NCBI GenBank assembly: GCA_948468385.1
Contig: CAOKHZ010000014.1
Span: 50,799-114,798 of the forward strand
Direction: 5' to 3'
DNA: 64,000 bases
Source: an uncultured Faecalicatena sp.
GTDB taxonomy: Bacteria > Bacillota > Clostridia > Lachnospirales > Lachnospiraceae
Below are positions 43,712 through 54,155 of the stretch, piece after piece; positions within the stretch are counted from its first letter, which is position 1; every line of letters begins with the position of its first letter. Under the pieces are notes generated by a model that ran no database searches, had not been told where the DNA came from, and saw nothing but the letters and a program-made list of their open reading frames with translations. Made by a program: the position numbers and the translations under genes.

Positions 43712-46700
43712 TCAGTTCCTCAACAATTCCAACAGTTCCTCGCGGTCAAACCGCCCGCCGTCCATGCCCTCGCCGCCAAGAATTTGCTCCGCGAGCTCCT
43801 TCTTCCTCTCCTGGAGCTTCACGATGTTTTCCTCAATCGTCCCTTTGGCAATCAGCTTGTAAACGCTGACCACGTTTTCCTGACCAATACGGTGCGCGCG
43901 ATCCGTCGCCTGGTTTTGCACCGCCAAATTCCACCATGGATCATAATGAATCACGATGTCCGCCGCCGTCAGATTAAGTCCCGTGCCGCCCGCTTTCAGG
44001 GAAATGCAAAAGACCGCCGTGTCGTCATTTTGAAACGCCTGCACCATCTGCATCCTCTTTTCCTTCGGCGTCACGCCGGTCAGCACGTAATAGGAAATCT
44101 TCTCCTGCGAAAACCGCTTCTCGAGACGTTCCAACATCGACGTAAATTGCGAGAACAACAATACCTTGTGGCCCCCTTCCCGCGCGTTTTGAATCAATTC
44201 CACGCATAAGTTCTCCTTCGCCGAAAAATATGGATAGTCCTCGTAAATCAATGCCGGGCAGCAGCAAAGCTGGCGTAGTTTCGTAATCTCCGACAATACC
44301 ATGATCTTGGAGTTTTTGAACTCCTCGTCGGTCTGCTTGTCCAACAGCATCTTCAAACGCTTGACGTGCGCGTCGTACAGCCTTTGCTGCTCGTCCTCCA
44401 GCTTGGCGTAAGTATTTTTCTCAATCTTGTCCGGCAAATCTTTCAGCACGTCCCGCTTAAGCCGCCGCAGGATGAACGGCCGCACCATTTTCTTAAGCCT
44501 CCCCTGAGCCGTCTCGTTAGCGTCGTGCACGATCGGAGTCTCGATTTCCTTCTTGAACCGCTGGTACGGGTACAAAAAGCCCGGCATCAAATACTCGAAA
44601 ATGCTCCACAACTCGCTCAAGCGGTTTTCCACCGGGGTTCCCGTAAGCGCCAGCTTGAAATTCGCACGAACCCGCCGCACCGCCTTCGCCGCCTGCGTGT
44701 TATGGTTCTTGATAAACTGCGCCTCGTCAATCACCTGGTTTTCAAACGAGATGGCGGCGTAGCTTGCAATGTCCCGCTTTAACAAGTCATAGGAAGTCAC
44801 CAATATGTCGCCGGAGCGCACCGTCTGAAGCAATTGTTTCCGCTCCTCCACGTTTCCCGCCACCACGCGCACCGGCAACCCGGGGGCAAACCTTTGTATC
44901 TCGCTCTGCCAGTTTAAGACAAGCGAGGCCGGCGTCACAATCAGCGAAACGTTTTCCTGACGGGTCAAGTAGGCCGGGCGGTGCTCCGACAGCAGAAAGG
45001 CGATGACCTGCAGCGTCTTTCCCAATCCCATGTCGTCCGCCAAAATGCCGCCAAACCCGTTTTGCTTCAACGTCTTAATCCATAAAAAACCCCTTTTCTG
45101 GTACTCGCGCAAGATGCCCGCCATCTCCTTTGGCAACTCAAAATCATTGTCCTCGATGGTCTTCATGTCACGAACCAACGCGCGAAATTCCCGGTTCTTT
45201 ACCGCCGGTAGCGACTGGTTCTCCTTCAATTGCGCGTCCAGGTACAAAGCCCGGTACTTTGGCAGGCTGATCGTGTCCTCCAAAAACTCCTTGTCCCTAA
45301 CGCCCATTCCCGCCTTCAAATCCGCCAACATGGCAATCCGCTCGTCGTCGATGTCCACAAACTCGCCGTTCTTCAGGCGGTAAAACTTCTTTTTCTTCTG
45401 GTAGCGGGAAAGAATCTCCAAAAGTTCCTCGCGGGAAATGTCCTCCACGGACATGCTAAGTTCCAAAAGCCCGCCGCTAAGCGACACCCCGACCTCCATC
45501 TTGGGCACGTTATTGACCTTGAGGCGTTTTAGCGCGTCCGAAATATAAACCTCGCCCAGCTTTTGCAGTTCGGCCATCCCTTCCGTCAAAAAATAGTATA
45601 TAAGTTCCTCGTCTTTTGCAATGACCAACTTCTTTTCCTCGGGATTATAAGCGTTAAACCGCGGAGAAACGCTTTGTTCAACCTCCGCCTCGCTCACGAC
45701 GTCCCGCACGTTTTTATCCGTCTCCTTGTCGTATAAGTTATACCTCTTTTCCCCATAGGCGGCCAAACATTGGCAAGTGACATAATCCTTCTGCGGCGCG
45801 TCGAGATAAAAGACAAAACGTGCCGCGGCAAGCAAAAATTTCGTCTCGTCAAACCCTTCTTTCTCACATTGGAAATATTTCTCCAACGCGGGCAATATAC
45901 GCGTACAAAACGCCGGCACGTCCTCGTCCCGAATGGAAAGCTTGTTCTTATTTTGCTCCAGACACTCCTCGAAATCCCGTACGACGAGCTCTCTCTTGTC
46001 GGGAATCCGGTAAATGGCATCCCCTTCCAGGTACATCAGGTAATTCCTACCCTGAAACTGGTTGCAAGGCGGCGACGACAACTCGATCCATCCCTCTTTT
46101 CCACTGATGACGAGCGGCCGCGAAGGCATTTCCTCCAAAATGGTTCCGGATCGTTCCACTCCTCCCGTCGTCAAATAAAACGGGATTTCCTTCATCACCT
46201 CCGTCAGTTCTTCCAAATCGTATCCGTTTAGCGGAATCGCCCGCAGCTTTTGTTGCTCCATGGTGTGGCCATAGCCATAGGAATAGGATGTCTGCATATA
46301 ACGCGTGGCATTGCGCCTCGTCCAATCTAAGACGAACTGCACCAGTCCCCGGCATTTTTCGGAAAAAGCCTGCATGCCATGGATGAATTTCAACTTCTTG
46401 CCATATTCGTAATCTTCTTGTTCGCGGATGCGCCTTGCCAGTTCAAACACGTCCTTGACCACGTACATGTGACTATCGCCAATCTTAAATTCCACCTTCA
46501 ATTCACGTGAGATCATGGTCGTCGTATAAACCACGTATGGAACCAGCGCGACCTGCCCATAGATGTCCCTCTGGACGACCAAAGCCGTACGGCTGCGAAC
46601 CTGACGGCTTAACAGTTCCTTGACGTCACGCGTCGTCTGCGGAACCGCCTTTTGCGTAGGCTTTGCCTGCGCGTTCTTCTGCATGGCACTGGAAGTCCTT

Positions 46701-47071
46701 ACGGCACTTTTTTGCCCGCCCTGCGGCCCTCTGCCGTCTTGACGCAAATAATCCGAAAGCGTCCGATCGCGCCCCTTGTAGTCAACATATTCCAAAAGTA
46801 CCGCCACGCAGTGCTTACAAATTCCGTTGTACGAATAGAACGCGGGACATTCACAAAAAATGTCTTTCACCTCGTCCACTATGGTGTCATATGTGATTTC
46901 CACCTCGTAATGATTGTCCCCGCTTCCGGCCACCACGGCCCTGATGATGTCCGAATTTCCTTCCGTCTCCACGGAGAATTCCTCTATCTTCCAATAACTT
47001 CGCTGGATTTGCACCCCGCGCGAATAAACGCCGCCGGATGCCATTTCATATATGTCTCTCTCGTCAATCAT
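43712..47071 (-). CDS. SWIM-zinc-finger SNF2-family DNA helicase
   Basis: A 1119-residue SNF2/Rad54-like ATPase. The SWIM zinc finger CECPAFYSYNGICKHCVAVL is near residues 60-80. A bacterial SNF2-associated region follows, then the motor: ADDMGLGKTLQV (Walker A), VIDEAQFIKN (DEAQ box), LTGTPVENRLSELWS, and the helicase C-terminal half with LFSQFTSMLERLE and QATDRAHRIGQ. These proteins probably remodel protein-DNA complexes in repair or transcription. ATG (MIDERDIY) is preferred to a GTG six codons upstream; both ribosome binding sites are weak. It leads into addB-addA on the same strand. Confidence 0.93.
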   Translation of the reverse strand: MIDERDIYEMASGGVYSRGVQIQRSYWKIEEFSVETEGNSDIIRAVVAGSGDNHYEVEITYDTIVDEVKDIFCECPAFYSYNGICKHCVAVLLEYVDYKGRDRTLSDYLRQDGRGPQGGQKSAVRTSSAMQKNAQAKPTQKAVPQTTRDVKELLSRQVRSRTALVVQRDIYGQVALVPYVVYTTTMISRELKVEFKIGDSHMYVVKDVFELARRIREQEDYEYGKKLKFIHGMQAFSEKCRGLVQFVLDWTRRNATRYMQTSYSYGYGHTMEQQKLRAIPLNGYDLEELTEVMKEIPFYLTTGGVERSGTILEEMPSRPLVISGKEGWIELSSPPCNQFQGRNYLMYLEGDAIYRIPDKRELVVRDFEECLEQNKNKLSIRDEDVPAFCTRILPALEKYFQCEKEGFDETKFLLAAARFVFYLDAPQKDYVTCQCLAAYGEKRYNLYDKETDKNVRDVVSEAEVEQSVSPRFNAYNPEEKKLVIAKDEELIYYFLTEGMAELQKLGEVYISDALKRLKVNNVPKMEVGVSLSGGLLELSMSVEDISREELLEILSRYQKKKKFYRLKNGEFVDIDDERIAMLADLKAGMGVRDKEFLEDTISLPKYRALYLDAQLKENQSLPAVKNREFRALVRDMKTIEDNDFELPKEMAGILREYQKRGFLWIKTLKQNGFGGILADDMGLGKTLQVIAFLLSEHRPAYLTRQENVSLIVTPASLVLNWQSEIQRFAPGLPVRVVAGNVEERKQLLQTVRSGDILVTSYDLLKRDIASYAAISFENQVIDEAQFIKNHNTQAAKAVRRVRANFKLALTGTPVENRLSELWSIFEYLMPGFLYPYQRFKKEIETPIVHDANETAQGRLKKMVRPFILRRLKRDVLKDLPDKIEKNTYAKLEDEQQRLYDAHVKRLKMLLDKQTDEEFKNSKIMVLSEITKLRQLCCCPALIYEDYPYFSAKENLCVELIQNAREGGHKVLLFSQFTSMLERLEKRFSQEKISYYVLTGVTPKEKRMQMVQAFQNDDTAVFCISLKAGGTGLNLTAADIVIHYDPWWNLAVQNQATDRAHRIGQENVVSVYKLIAKGTIEENIVKLQERKKELAEQILGGEGMDGGRFDREELLELLRN

Positions 47072-47102
47072 ACATCCATCCCGTTTCACGTTTCCTTATA
47101 GT

Positions 47103-47137
47103 TATACCCATGGCAAATAAAATTTGCCATGGGCATA
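47103..47137. terminator. Strong palindromic hairpin between the M20 peptidase and SNF2 genes
   Basis: About 16 bp of pairing, TATACCCATGGCAAAT against ATTTGCCATGGGCATA, with a three-base loop. It lies between two minus-strand genes. No T-run follows, so it may act as a mRNA end or processing structure. Confidence 0.6.
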
Positions 47138-47163
47138 GCACCAACCACAGCCGCACACCGACA

Positions 47164-48600
47164 CTAACATTTCTTCATCAGCCGCACGTAGAACTCCACG
47201 GCCTTCACCAAAGTCGCCACCGGCACGCGCTCGTTATTTCCATGAATCATGCCGCGCTCCTCCTTTGAAAGCTTCATCGCGGAGAACTTGTAAACCCGAT
47301 CCGTAATCCGGCAGTAATGCCATGAATCACTGCACGCCATCATCAGGTACGGGGAAACCAACGCCCCCGGCCATGTGTCGGTAACCACCTGGCAAAGGTT
47401 CGTCCACTCCTTACAGGAGGTGTCGGATTCCGTGGACGGATTTCTTCCCTCGTAAATGCTGACCTCGATGTTCGGGTTGTCAATCACCTTCTCAAGGTAA
47501 GCCCGAGCGGACTCCGTCGTGTCGGTCCCAATCAGCCGCAGGTTCATGCCTGCCGACGCTTTCGGCGGCAACACGTTAAACGCCTTGCTGCCCTCCATCT
47601 TGGTCAGCGCGCAAGTCGTGCGCAGCATTGCGTTTAACTCGCCGCCGGATTTTTTACAAACCATGTCAAACAGCCCTTCAAAACACCACAGATTGGCAAA
47701 CAAGATTTTGTAGGCAAACGTGGAATGCCGCCCAAGGATGTCGAGCATCTCCTTCACCGGCTTGGTCAGCTGGCGCGGAAACGGGTGTTTCTCCACCTTC
47801 ACCATCGCCTCGGCCAATTCACCGACAATCGTGTGCACCGGCGGGGTCGAAGCATGTCCGCCCCTGCTCTTGGCATGGAACTCGATATTCTCCAGTCCTT
47901 TCTCGGCAATGCCAATCAAGGCGCACTCACGCGTCACGCCGGGGAACACGTTTTCCACGACCGCTCCGCCCTCGTCTACCACCAGCCCCGGGCGAATCCC
48001 CTGCCCCTCGAACCAGTCGACGATGGCCGGACAACTCGGCCCATTGATTTCTTCTTGTCCGGAGAACGCGAAATACACGTCCTGCTCCGGCACGAATCCC
48101 TCGCCAATCAACTTTTCAGCCGCCTCCATGATGCCGCAGAGCGTCCCTTTCGTATCCAGTGTTCCGCGCCCCCAGAGCACGCCGTCCTCCACAATCCCCT
48201 CGAAAGCCGGCTTTTCCCACTGCGATTCCTCCACCGGCACCACGTCATAGTGGGACATCAAGACGGCAGGCGCGTCGTTTCTCTTTCCTTTCCAATGATA
48301 GAGCATGCCGTTCACGCCATGAAACGTCCGCTCGCACGCCTCATGTACCTGCGGGTACAAGCGTGGCAGCAGTTCCTGAAACTTTTTAAACTCTTCTTCG
48401 TCAATCATCGCGTCGTCATTATAGGAAACCGTCTTGCAGCGAATCAATTCCTGCATGTCGGCGACGATTTTACCCTCGTCAAGCTGCACCTTTTCCTGCG
48501 ACGGGGTCAGCTCCGGCTTCGGCTTGTACATCGCCGCTCGAATTAAAATTACCGCCAGCCATAACACGAACAATACTAAAATAATCCATAAAATCCACAT
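47164..48600 (-). CDS. Membrane-anchored M20 family metallopeptidase
   Basis: A 478-residue M20 (carboxypeptidase S/ArgE-like) metallopeptidase with an N-terminal membrane helix ([19 protein letters not shown]). Two-metal site motifs are present: MSHYDVVPV (His and catalytic Asp), GRGTLDTKG (bridging Asp), SGQEEINGP (catalytic Glu, Glu ligand), VVDEGG, and the C-terminal [13 protein letters not shown] (last His ligand). The start is set at the membrane helix with GAGGTGG upstream; the longer frame is the shadow of the neighbouring gene. It follows two DUF5058-type membrane genes by 10 bases; the three are probably a peptide- or amino-acid-use operon. Confidence 0.92.
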   Translation of the reverse strand: MWILWIILVLFVLWLAVILIRAAMYKPKPELTPSQEKVQLDEGKIVADMQELIRCKTVSYNDDAMIDEEEFKKFQELLPRLYPQVHEACERTFHGVNGMLYHWKGKRNDAPAVLMSHYDVVPVEESQWEKPAFEGIVEDGVLWGRGTLDTKGTLCGIMEAAEKLIGEGFVPEQDVYFAFSGQEEINGPSCPAIVDWFEGQGIRPGLVVDEGGAVVENVFPGVTRECALIGIAEKGLENIEFHAKSRGGHASTPPVHTIVGELAEAMVKVEKHPFPRQLTKPVKEMLDILGRHSTFAYKILFANLWCFEGLFDMVCKKSGGELNAMLRTTCALTKMEGSKAFNVLPPKASAGMNLRLIGTDTTESARAYLEKVIDNPNIEVSIYEGRNPSTESDTSCKEWTNLCQVVTDTWPGALVSPYLMMACSDSWHYCRITDRVYKFSAMKLSKEERGMIHGNNERVPVATLVKAVEFYVRLMKKC

Positions 48601-48610
48601 GTCAGCCACC

Positions 48611-49267
48611 TCACAATATTCCTCTCTTATACATGATTCTCGCTGCTCCGATGGCAATCAACGCCCCCACTGGCACCAGCACGCCGACCGAACTCGCCAA
48701 CGACGGCACGAGCAAAAACAACACGACCATGAACAACAGCGGCGCGATGGACAGTTTCCAGTTCTTGCTCACGTATACGACCGCGAGTCCGCCGAACAAG
48801 GCCGGCAAAATATTGTCAAAAGCCGGCTTGACTACAGGACTATCCAAAATCGGGGTCAGCGGGACAAGTAGAGCCACGCCCAAAGCGATAATGATGGTCG
48901 TCACGATGGACGATGTGCCCACTGCAAGAGTGGAGATTACCTCTCCCTCCTCGCTTCCCGGCTTCACCTTCGCGTTTTCCATGGCGTTTAACGCCGCCGG
49001 AACCTTCAGGCTCGTCAAGTTTCCGGTCACGAACGCCAGATAGGAGCTCGACGTCCCCAGCATCGGCACGAACGTCAATACCTCAATCAGCCCTACCGTC
49101 CAATAAATCGGGGCAACGCCCAAAAGTCCGGTCAACACCGGCTTCCATCCCGGCCACGCCCCATAATAAATACAAGTGACGATCGGATAGGCAAAAATCA
49201 TGCCAAGCGCGGTCAAAATCCAGATTCTTCCATAAATATGCGACATTTCCTCATAACTTTTCTTCAT
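48611..49267 (-). CDS. Integral membrane protein, DUF5058 partner
   Basis: A 218-residue hydrophobic protein with about six membrane segments. It has no recognised catalytic motif. [19 protein letters not shown] and [17 protein letters not shown] hold conserved small-residue stretches that look like transporter helices. GGAGG lies 9 bases ahead of this ATG; a GTG three codons earlier overlaps the preceding gene's stop (GTGA). It always-together position with the DUF5058 gene and M20 peptidase here suggests a two-subunit transporter feeding or draining the peptidase reaction. That role is inferred from neighbourhood only. Confidence 0.8.
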   Translation of the reverse strand: MKKSYEEMSHIYGRIWILTALGMIFAYPIVTCIYYGAWPGWKPVLTGLLGVAPIYWTVGLIEVLTFVPMLGTSSSYLAFVTGNLTSLKVPAALNAMENAKVKPGSEEGEVISTLAVGTSSIVTTIIIALGVALLVPLTPILDSPVVKPAFDNILPALFGGLAVVYVSKNWKLSIAPLLFMVVLFLLVPSLASSVGVLVPVGALIAIGAARIMYKRGIL

Positions 49268-49272
49268 GCCAT

Positions 49273-49998
49273 TCACCCTCCAATCAGCGGCGTGATGACC
49301 GCCGCGAAAATCATCGCGCCCAGCATGCTAATCGGCAAGGCGTACGTCTCCAGCCACTTCATGTTGCATTTCTTAATCAATATCCCGCAAATCCCCATCA
49401 GCAGGGCGGAAAACAGTAGGACGAAAATCGGAATCCAACCCGCAAGCCCCAAGCGGATGTCGGCAAACACCATCCCTAAAAACGCCGAAATCATGCCCAA
49501 GAATAACGACGTCATCAAAAGGTCGCCCCACTTGCCGTCCTTGTTTTTAATCTTCATCAATCCGCCCTGAATCTTCTTGATAAACAACGGAACCCAGATG
49601 AGTCCCGGGAAAATGCCAAGCGTCATCACCCAGGCGATGGCCGTATACACCTCCGGATCCGTCACCGTCTCCGACAAGGAGATGCCGAGCGCGCTGGCCG
49701 TCGAGGTGGCCGCCGGAAGCTCGTAGGTTATCGCCCCGATGACGCTTAAGCGAAGCCACGGCAGGGGCAGCCCTAAGAACTTGGACAACGTAATCACTCC
49801 CAACAAAATGGACAACGCCGGGGCAATCGTGAAAATCGACGTGGAAACAATCGTCTTCTTCATCTGCGCCGTGTCAATGCCGAGTTCCTTTCCCCGGCGG
49901 TACGCGCGCACCATGAAAAAGACGGACTGGGCGATGACGAACACGATCACGGCCGCCGCCAGCACGAAAAGAATGGTACTGTTTGGATTAAATTTCAT
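49273..49998 (-). CDS. DUF5058 family membrane protein
   Basis: A 241-residue membrane protein with about six hydrophobic segments. The opening MKFNPNSTILFVLAA, RAYRRGKELGID and TIAPALSILLGV blocks fit DUF5058 as I remember it. Function is unknown. GGGAGG lies 7 bases ahead of the ATG. It is first in the DUF5058-membrane partner-M20 peptidase run and overlaps or abuts the next gene. Confidence 0.82.
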   Translation of the reverse strand: MKFNPNSTILFVLAAAVIVFVIAQSVFFMVRAYRRGKELGIDTAQMKKTIVSTSIFTIAPALSILLGVITLSKFLGLPLPWLRLSVIGAITYELPAATSTASALGISLSETVTDPEVYTAIAWVMTLGIFPGLIWVPLFIKKIQGGLMKIKNKDGKWGDLLMTSLFLGMISAFLGMVFADIRLGLAGWIPIFVLLFSALLMGICGILIKKCNMKWLETYALPISMLGAMIFAAVITPLIGG

Positions 49999-50118
49999 AC
50001 GTAAAAACCTCCCTCATTATTTTGTGTCTTAACGCAATCCTGATTTTCAGGACAAACTTCACTATGTACCATTATACGATTCCCACGCATAAAAAGCCAG
50101 CTTTATTTTTGTCACCCC

Positions 50119-50142
50119 GTGAATAGTAACGTAAATAGTAAC
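50119..50142. repeat. AATAGTAAC direct repeats (GTTACTAT family)
   Basis: GTGAATAGTAAC followed directly by GTAAATAGTAAC, two direct copies of the half-site found inverted elsewhere in the window, ahead of the promoter at 50172. Confidence 0.6.
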
Positions 50143-50171
50143 TGAATTGTGGCAAAAAAGTACAATGCGGG

Positions 50172-50200
50172 TTGACGCTTGTATGCGCTGCAAGTATAAT
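50172..50200 (+). promoter_or_regulatory. Promoter of the 236-residue membrane protein gene
   Basis: TTGACG (50172-50177), 17 bp, TATAAT (50195-50200), about 50 bases ahead of the start codon. Confidence 0.85.
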
Positions 50201-50250
50201 TATAAAAATGAAGTAAAACACATTTTACAAGAACGAAAGGGGACGTTTTC

Positions 50251-50961
50251 ATGGACTACTATCAACAATGGTTACAAGAGGAAAAAGACTGGATCGGCGC
50301 ATATCAGAAAAAAATCATCCGCATGAGCATCCTTCAGGTAATTCCAGGCACTTTGATTGGCCTCGCCGCCCTATTTGGCCTCTTAAGCGTCGCGGGAGGC
50401 AACAATTTCTTAGAGGGAGCCGGAGCCGGACTGATGCTTGGCATCCTGGTCACCGCCTTCTACCTGCTGATTTTAATACCCTCCTTGTCGCCAAAACGTT
50501 ACGTGCGGAAAGTAAAGTCCGCGGTAAAACAGCTTAAGATGGAAGAGGCGGAGAAACAACGGCTCGCGCGTGAAATGATAAAGGCCACCACCGACAAGGA
50601 ACGATGCATTTCCTATGCAATAAACGGACACGGCTCCAAACAGACCCCGGCACGCTTTCGCATCACTCCGCACTACGTCTTGCTAGAGGGAAGCTACCCC
50701 TATGCCATCTTAGTCAGGCTGTCCGACATCGCACAAGTGCTTGCCGACGAAGAGACAAAGACGCACACCCACTATGGCACACAGATAAAGAGATACGAGA
50801 TATTCACCTTACATACGATTCTGTTTTACAAGAATCCCAGGATGAGCCCATATGAGTCCGCCGACTATGGGATGGGATTTTTTGACGCGAATATCCGAAA
50901 CCGATGCTACGAGCTCATCCTGAGGCAAATAAGAGAAAACGAAGGAAATGGAAATGACTGA
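50251..50961 (+). CDS. Membrane protein of unknown function
   Basis: A 236-residue protein. Residues 1-22 are soluble, two membrane helices follow (about 27-47 and 55-78), then a charged coiled stretch (about 84-115, KQLKMEEAEKQRLAREMIK). The cytoplasmic C-terminal domain (about 120-230) contains RFRITPHYVLLEGSYPYAI, a strand-rich block like a PH-type fold. I do not recognise a named family. It has a good promoter, AAAGGGGA 10 bases ahead of the ATG, and a terminator, so it is a single-gene unit. It is one of the few plus-strand genes in the window. Confidence 0.85.
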   Translation: MDYYQQWLQEEKDWIGAYQKKIIRMSILQVIPGTLIGLAALFGLLSVAGGNNFLEGAGAGLMLGILVTAFYLLILIPSLSPKRYVRKVKSAVKQLKMEEAEKQRLAREMIKATTDKERCISYAINGHGSKQTPARFRITPHYVLLEGSYPYAILVRLSDIAQVLADEETKTHTHYGTQIKRYEIFTLHTILFYKNPRMSPYESADYGMGFFDANIRNRCYELILRQIRENEGNGND

Positions 50962-50986
50962 ATTTTCCGCCGCCATGCGTCGTCAA

Positions 50987-51045
50987 GAATAATAGAATGC
51001 ATGAAAAAGGGGGAAATCCCCCCCTTTTCACGCATTCTATTATTC
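50987..51045. terminator. Bidirectional terminator between converging genes
   Basis: A long hairpin: GAATAATAGAATGC pairs with GCATTCTATTATTC at the ends, and TGAAAAAGGGGG with CCCCCCTTTTCA inside. A T-run follows on the plus strand. It overlaps the GH3 stop codon and serves both converging genes. Confidence 0.9.
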
Positions 51046-54000
51046 TTTTTTCTTCCTCGGCCTGAACCCTCGATAAATAAAATACCCAAGGGCGAGAATT
51101 ACCACCGCCGCCGCGACGTCCACGCCAATTAGTACTTTCTCCGCGATTGTCAGCGGGGTGACATACTCCGACCCCGGAATCAACCCGTTCATCGTCTTGG
51201 AGTTGACCACGGCGTATAAAATGTGGTGCACCGCGTTCCTGCTATAATGATAATAGGCCGGGTCGTCCTTTTTAAACTCCCAATACCCCTTCTCGTCGTC
51301 ACGCATCAACTTCGCGTCGCCGCCCGCCTCTATCATCTGGTAGGCGTTCATGTCCACCGCGGAACTGTATGCCGAATCAGTGATGACAAATCCGTTAAAT
51401 CCCCACTCGTTTCGCAGAACGCCCGTAAGCAACGGATAGCAGCCACCCGTCCACGTATAGCCGAGACGGTTGAAAGCCGACATCAAGGCCAGCACCGGCG
51501 GAATCTCCGCGGTAGCGTTTTCGTAACCGCCGTTCCCGTCCCCCTTGACATATTGAATTGTCACCGGGTCGTTCATGATGCACATTTCAAACGGCTTCAA
51601 ATAAATCTCCCGAATCGCCTGCTCGTTCGACCACGTACAAAGTCCCGTCATGCCCTGGTCCCCGCGCAGGTTTTCCTGATCGTTCAATGCAAAATGCTTG
51701 ATAAACGTGTATAGCCCCTTGTTTGTCGCGCCGCGGCTCGTTCCCGCCGCCATCACGCCGGAGAGGAAGCCGTCCTCCGAATAATATTCGTTATTACGTC
51801 CGCTAAACGGCAGCCTATGGATATTCATTGCCGGAGCATACCACCCCTTCAGTCCGCCAATCAGCGCGTCATTTCCAATCATTTCCCCATATCGGAACGC
51901 AAGGTCGGCATTCCACGTCTGTGCCAGCACCATTGGCCCCGAATAGGTCATACCTGTCCCGCCGGCAGAAATGCCCGACGCGCTGTCCATGTCGCTGCAG
52001 GCGGGTTTGCCCACGCTTTCCAATTCTATCGTGCCATACGCGGAAAATGAAATGATTTTGCGGTATTCTTCCGCCGAAAGATTGTCCAGCAAGTCGTCCC
52101 ACAGCGGGTCGTCAAACGCCTTCCCGCGCAAGGCGATCAACTGTACGCCATTATCCGCGTCGTAAACCGGCTCGTCGGTCAGGCTGTCCGCCTTCACCGG
52201 GCTTAGGGAATCCGTGCTTTTTATCTTTTCCAAATCCTCTGCACTGATGGTCTTTCGGTACGTATATGCCGTCGCGGCGCCACTTGCATCCGTACCATTG
52301 ATTTCATTTCCCCACGTACTGACAATGTCGCTTACCTCGCCGTCCGTGGAAGGCCACGTCCCTTCCCAGTCGTTGCGGCTCAAGTACTGCAACTCGCCGT
52401 TCGCAAAGTCAAACTGGTTGGTAACTTCCGCGTCCGTCGAAGCATTCTTCGCATAAGTCTCTGTATCCGTATCTGCATTTTCCGGCGTATAAACTGCCGC
52501 CAGTCCGGCATCGCCGTCCTCCGTCATGCCGTCCTTTGTCGTCTTACCCTTGTGCGCGAGAATATTGTTCAGGGCATCGTGCGCATTTTTTCCCGCCGTA
52601 ATATAATAATCCCCCGCGTCCAAAATGTACGTCTTCGCGTTCACATAGTCGTAAGACTTCAGCTGTTCCTTTTCAAATGTGACTTCCACCGTTTCCGTCT
52701 GGCCCGGCTCCAGGATGGAGGTCTTGCCAAATCCCACCAATGCGACGGAAGCCTTTTCCACCTTGTTTTCCTTGTCATACTCCGTGTACGGGGACTGCGC
52801 GTAGATTTCCACGACATCCTTCCCCGCCATGCCGCCGGTATTGGTCACGTCCACCGTCACCGTGCAAACGTCATCCTTCCATTCGGTCTTAAAGTTTTCC
52901 CATTCAAACGTCGTGTATGACAATCCATAACCAAACGGATACTTCACCGTCGAGTCGTAATCGTAATCGCCCGCGTTTCCTTGTCCTAAAACGACGTCTT
53001 CGTAACGAGTCTCATAATAGCGGTATCCCACATAAATGCCTTCCTTGTAGCTGACATAGTTGTAACCCGTGGCCGCCCCGTCCTCGTCAAAATACTGGAA
53101 GTCTCCATAATTGGCCGCCGCTGGCGCTGACATGGCGTCATAGGCAAACGTGTCCACCGTACGTCCCGAAGGATTGACATCGCCGCTGAAAATGTCGGCC
53201 AGCGAGTACATCCCGTAATTTCCCGCCGTCGAGACGCAGAGGATGGAGTGAATATGTTCAAACTGCTCCACCCAGCCAAGCTCCATGGCCGCGCTGCTGC
53301 TGATTAGCAGCACCACGTCGTCAAAATTGTCGTTCAAGTACTTAAGCACGCCAAGCTCCACGGAATCCGGCTCCACATAATTTTTTACCTTGTCCTCGGC
53401 AACATCCGTGTGGTTGTACATGGAACGCGGCATGTCACGTCCTTCGCCTACTTTCCGATTCCACACGAAAACCGGCACGGTGCCCGCGAAACTGTCCACC
53501 AGCCCCGACTCCTTTTGAATCACGTCGATTGGACACTCGTTGATGGAAAAGTCCTCGCCCTCGCCATAATTTACCGATCCGGGTCCCAGGCCATATTCCG
53601 CCCCGTTACCTGACTCATAAAAGTTCCACAACGTCTCGTTGACCTTAAATCCACGGTCTTCAAACGCCTCCTTGATTCCCGCGCCCTTGTCAGGATTCAT
53701 TCTGGAAGAGTTGCCGTTCCGGATGTCCACGGAATTGCAGCCGAAAAAGCTAAACTTCGTTCCCTTGTCGTAGGGCATGGCATCGTTTTCATTTTTCAAC
53801 AACACAATACCCTCGCCGACCACCTGCTCATTCAGCTCCCGCTCCGCTTCCTTTATCGTTTCCTCATCGTAATCTGCCTTGTTGTACTCCAAGTCCAAGT
53901 CATCGGGATATGACTCCGGATACTTGATTTCCACCCGGGTGTCATCCCCGAGCGCACCGTTAATCACGTTCATGTTGGCCGGAATCATGACGTTTGCCAC

Positions 54001-54078
54001 GATGGCCGCAGCCAACATCACCACGATCAACACGCCTGAAACGGCGGTTCGCAAGATTTTCGTTTTCTTCATAACCAT
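51040..54078 (-). CDS. Membrane-anchored permuted GH3 glycosidase
   Basis: A 1012-residue GH3-type enzyme with a membrane helix at each end (about 10-32 and 982-1004), so the catalytic part should lie outside the cell. Domain order is reversed: sandwich domain first (GEGIVLLKNENDAMPY at about 85-100, GYGLSYTTFEWEN near 385), an Fn3-like domain, an insert (about 510-640), then the barrel with GRNNEYYSEDGF, KHFALNDQE and the nucleophile Asp901 in FVITDS. ATG is set at MVMKKTKIL, 6 bases after AAGGAG. The gene lies downstream of a LytTR/GHKL pair and behind a promoter with LytTR-like direct repeats, suggesting signal-controlled glycan cleavage. Confidence 0.92.
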   Translation of the reverse strand: MVMKKTKILRTAVSGVLIVVMLAAAIVANVMIPANMNVINGALGDDTRVEIKYPESYPDDLDLEYNKADYDEETIKEAERELNEQVVGEGIVLLKNENDAMPYDKGTKFSFFGCNSVDIRNGNSSRMNPDKGAGIKEAFEDRGFKVNETLWNFYESGNGAEYGLGPGSVNYGEGEDFSINECPIDVIQKESGLVDSFAGTVPVFVWNRKVGEGRDMPRSMYNHTDVAEDKVKNYVEPDSVELGVLKYLNDNFDDVVLLISSSAAMELGWVEQFEHIHSILCVSTAGNYGMYSLADIFSGDVNPSGRTVDTFAYDAMSAPAAANYGDFQYFDEDGAATGYNYVSYKEGIYVGYRYYETRYEDVVLGQGNAGDYDYDSTVKYPFGYGLSYTTFEWENFKTEWKDDVCTVTVDVTNTGGMAGKDVVEIYAQSPYTEYDKENKVEKASVALVGFGKTSILEPGQTETVEVTFEKEQLKSYDYVNAKTYILDAGDYYITAGKNAHDALNNILAHKGKTTKDGMTEDGDAGLAAVYTPENADTDTETYAKNASTDAEVTNQFDFANGELQYLSRNDWEGTWPSTDGEVSDIVSTWGNEINGTDASGAATAYTYRKTISAEDLEKIKSTDSLSPVKADSLTDEPVYDADNGVQLIALRGKAFDDPLWDDLLDNLSAEEYRKIISFSAYGTIELESVGKPACSDMDSASGISAGGTGMTYSGPMVLAQTWNADLAFRYGEMIGNDALIGGLKGWYAPAMNIHRLPFSGRNNEYYSEDGFLSGVMAAGTSRGATNKGLYTFIKHFALNDQENLRGDQGMTGLCTWSNEQAIREIYLKPFEMCIMNDPVTIQYVKGDGNGGYENATAEIPPVLALMSAFNRLGYTWTGGCYPLLTGVLRNEWGFNGFVITDSAYSSAVDMNAYQMIEAGGDAKLMRDDEKGYWEFKKDDPAYYHYSRNAVHHILYAVVNSKTMNGLIPGSEYVTPLTIAEKVLIGVDVAAAVVILALGYFIYRGFRPRKKKE

Positions 54079-54155
54079 TCCTCTCTCCTTGTTTTTAAAG
54101 TCATCGGGATACGGCATCCGCCCCGATTTTCGAATGCCGCTTTTACGTTATGAGA

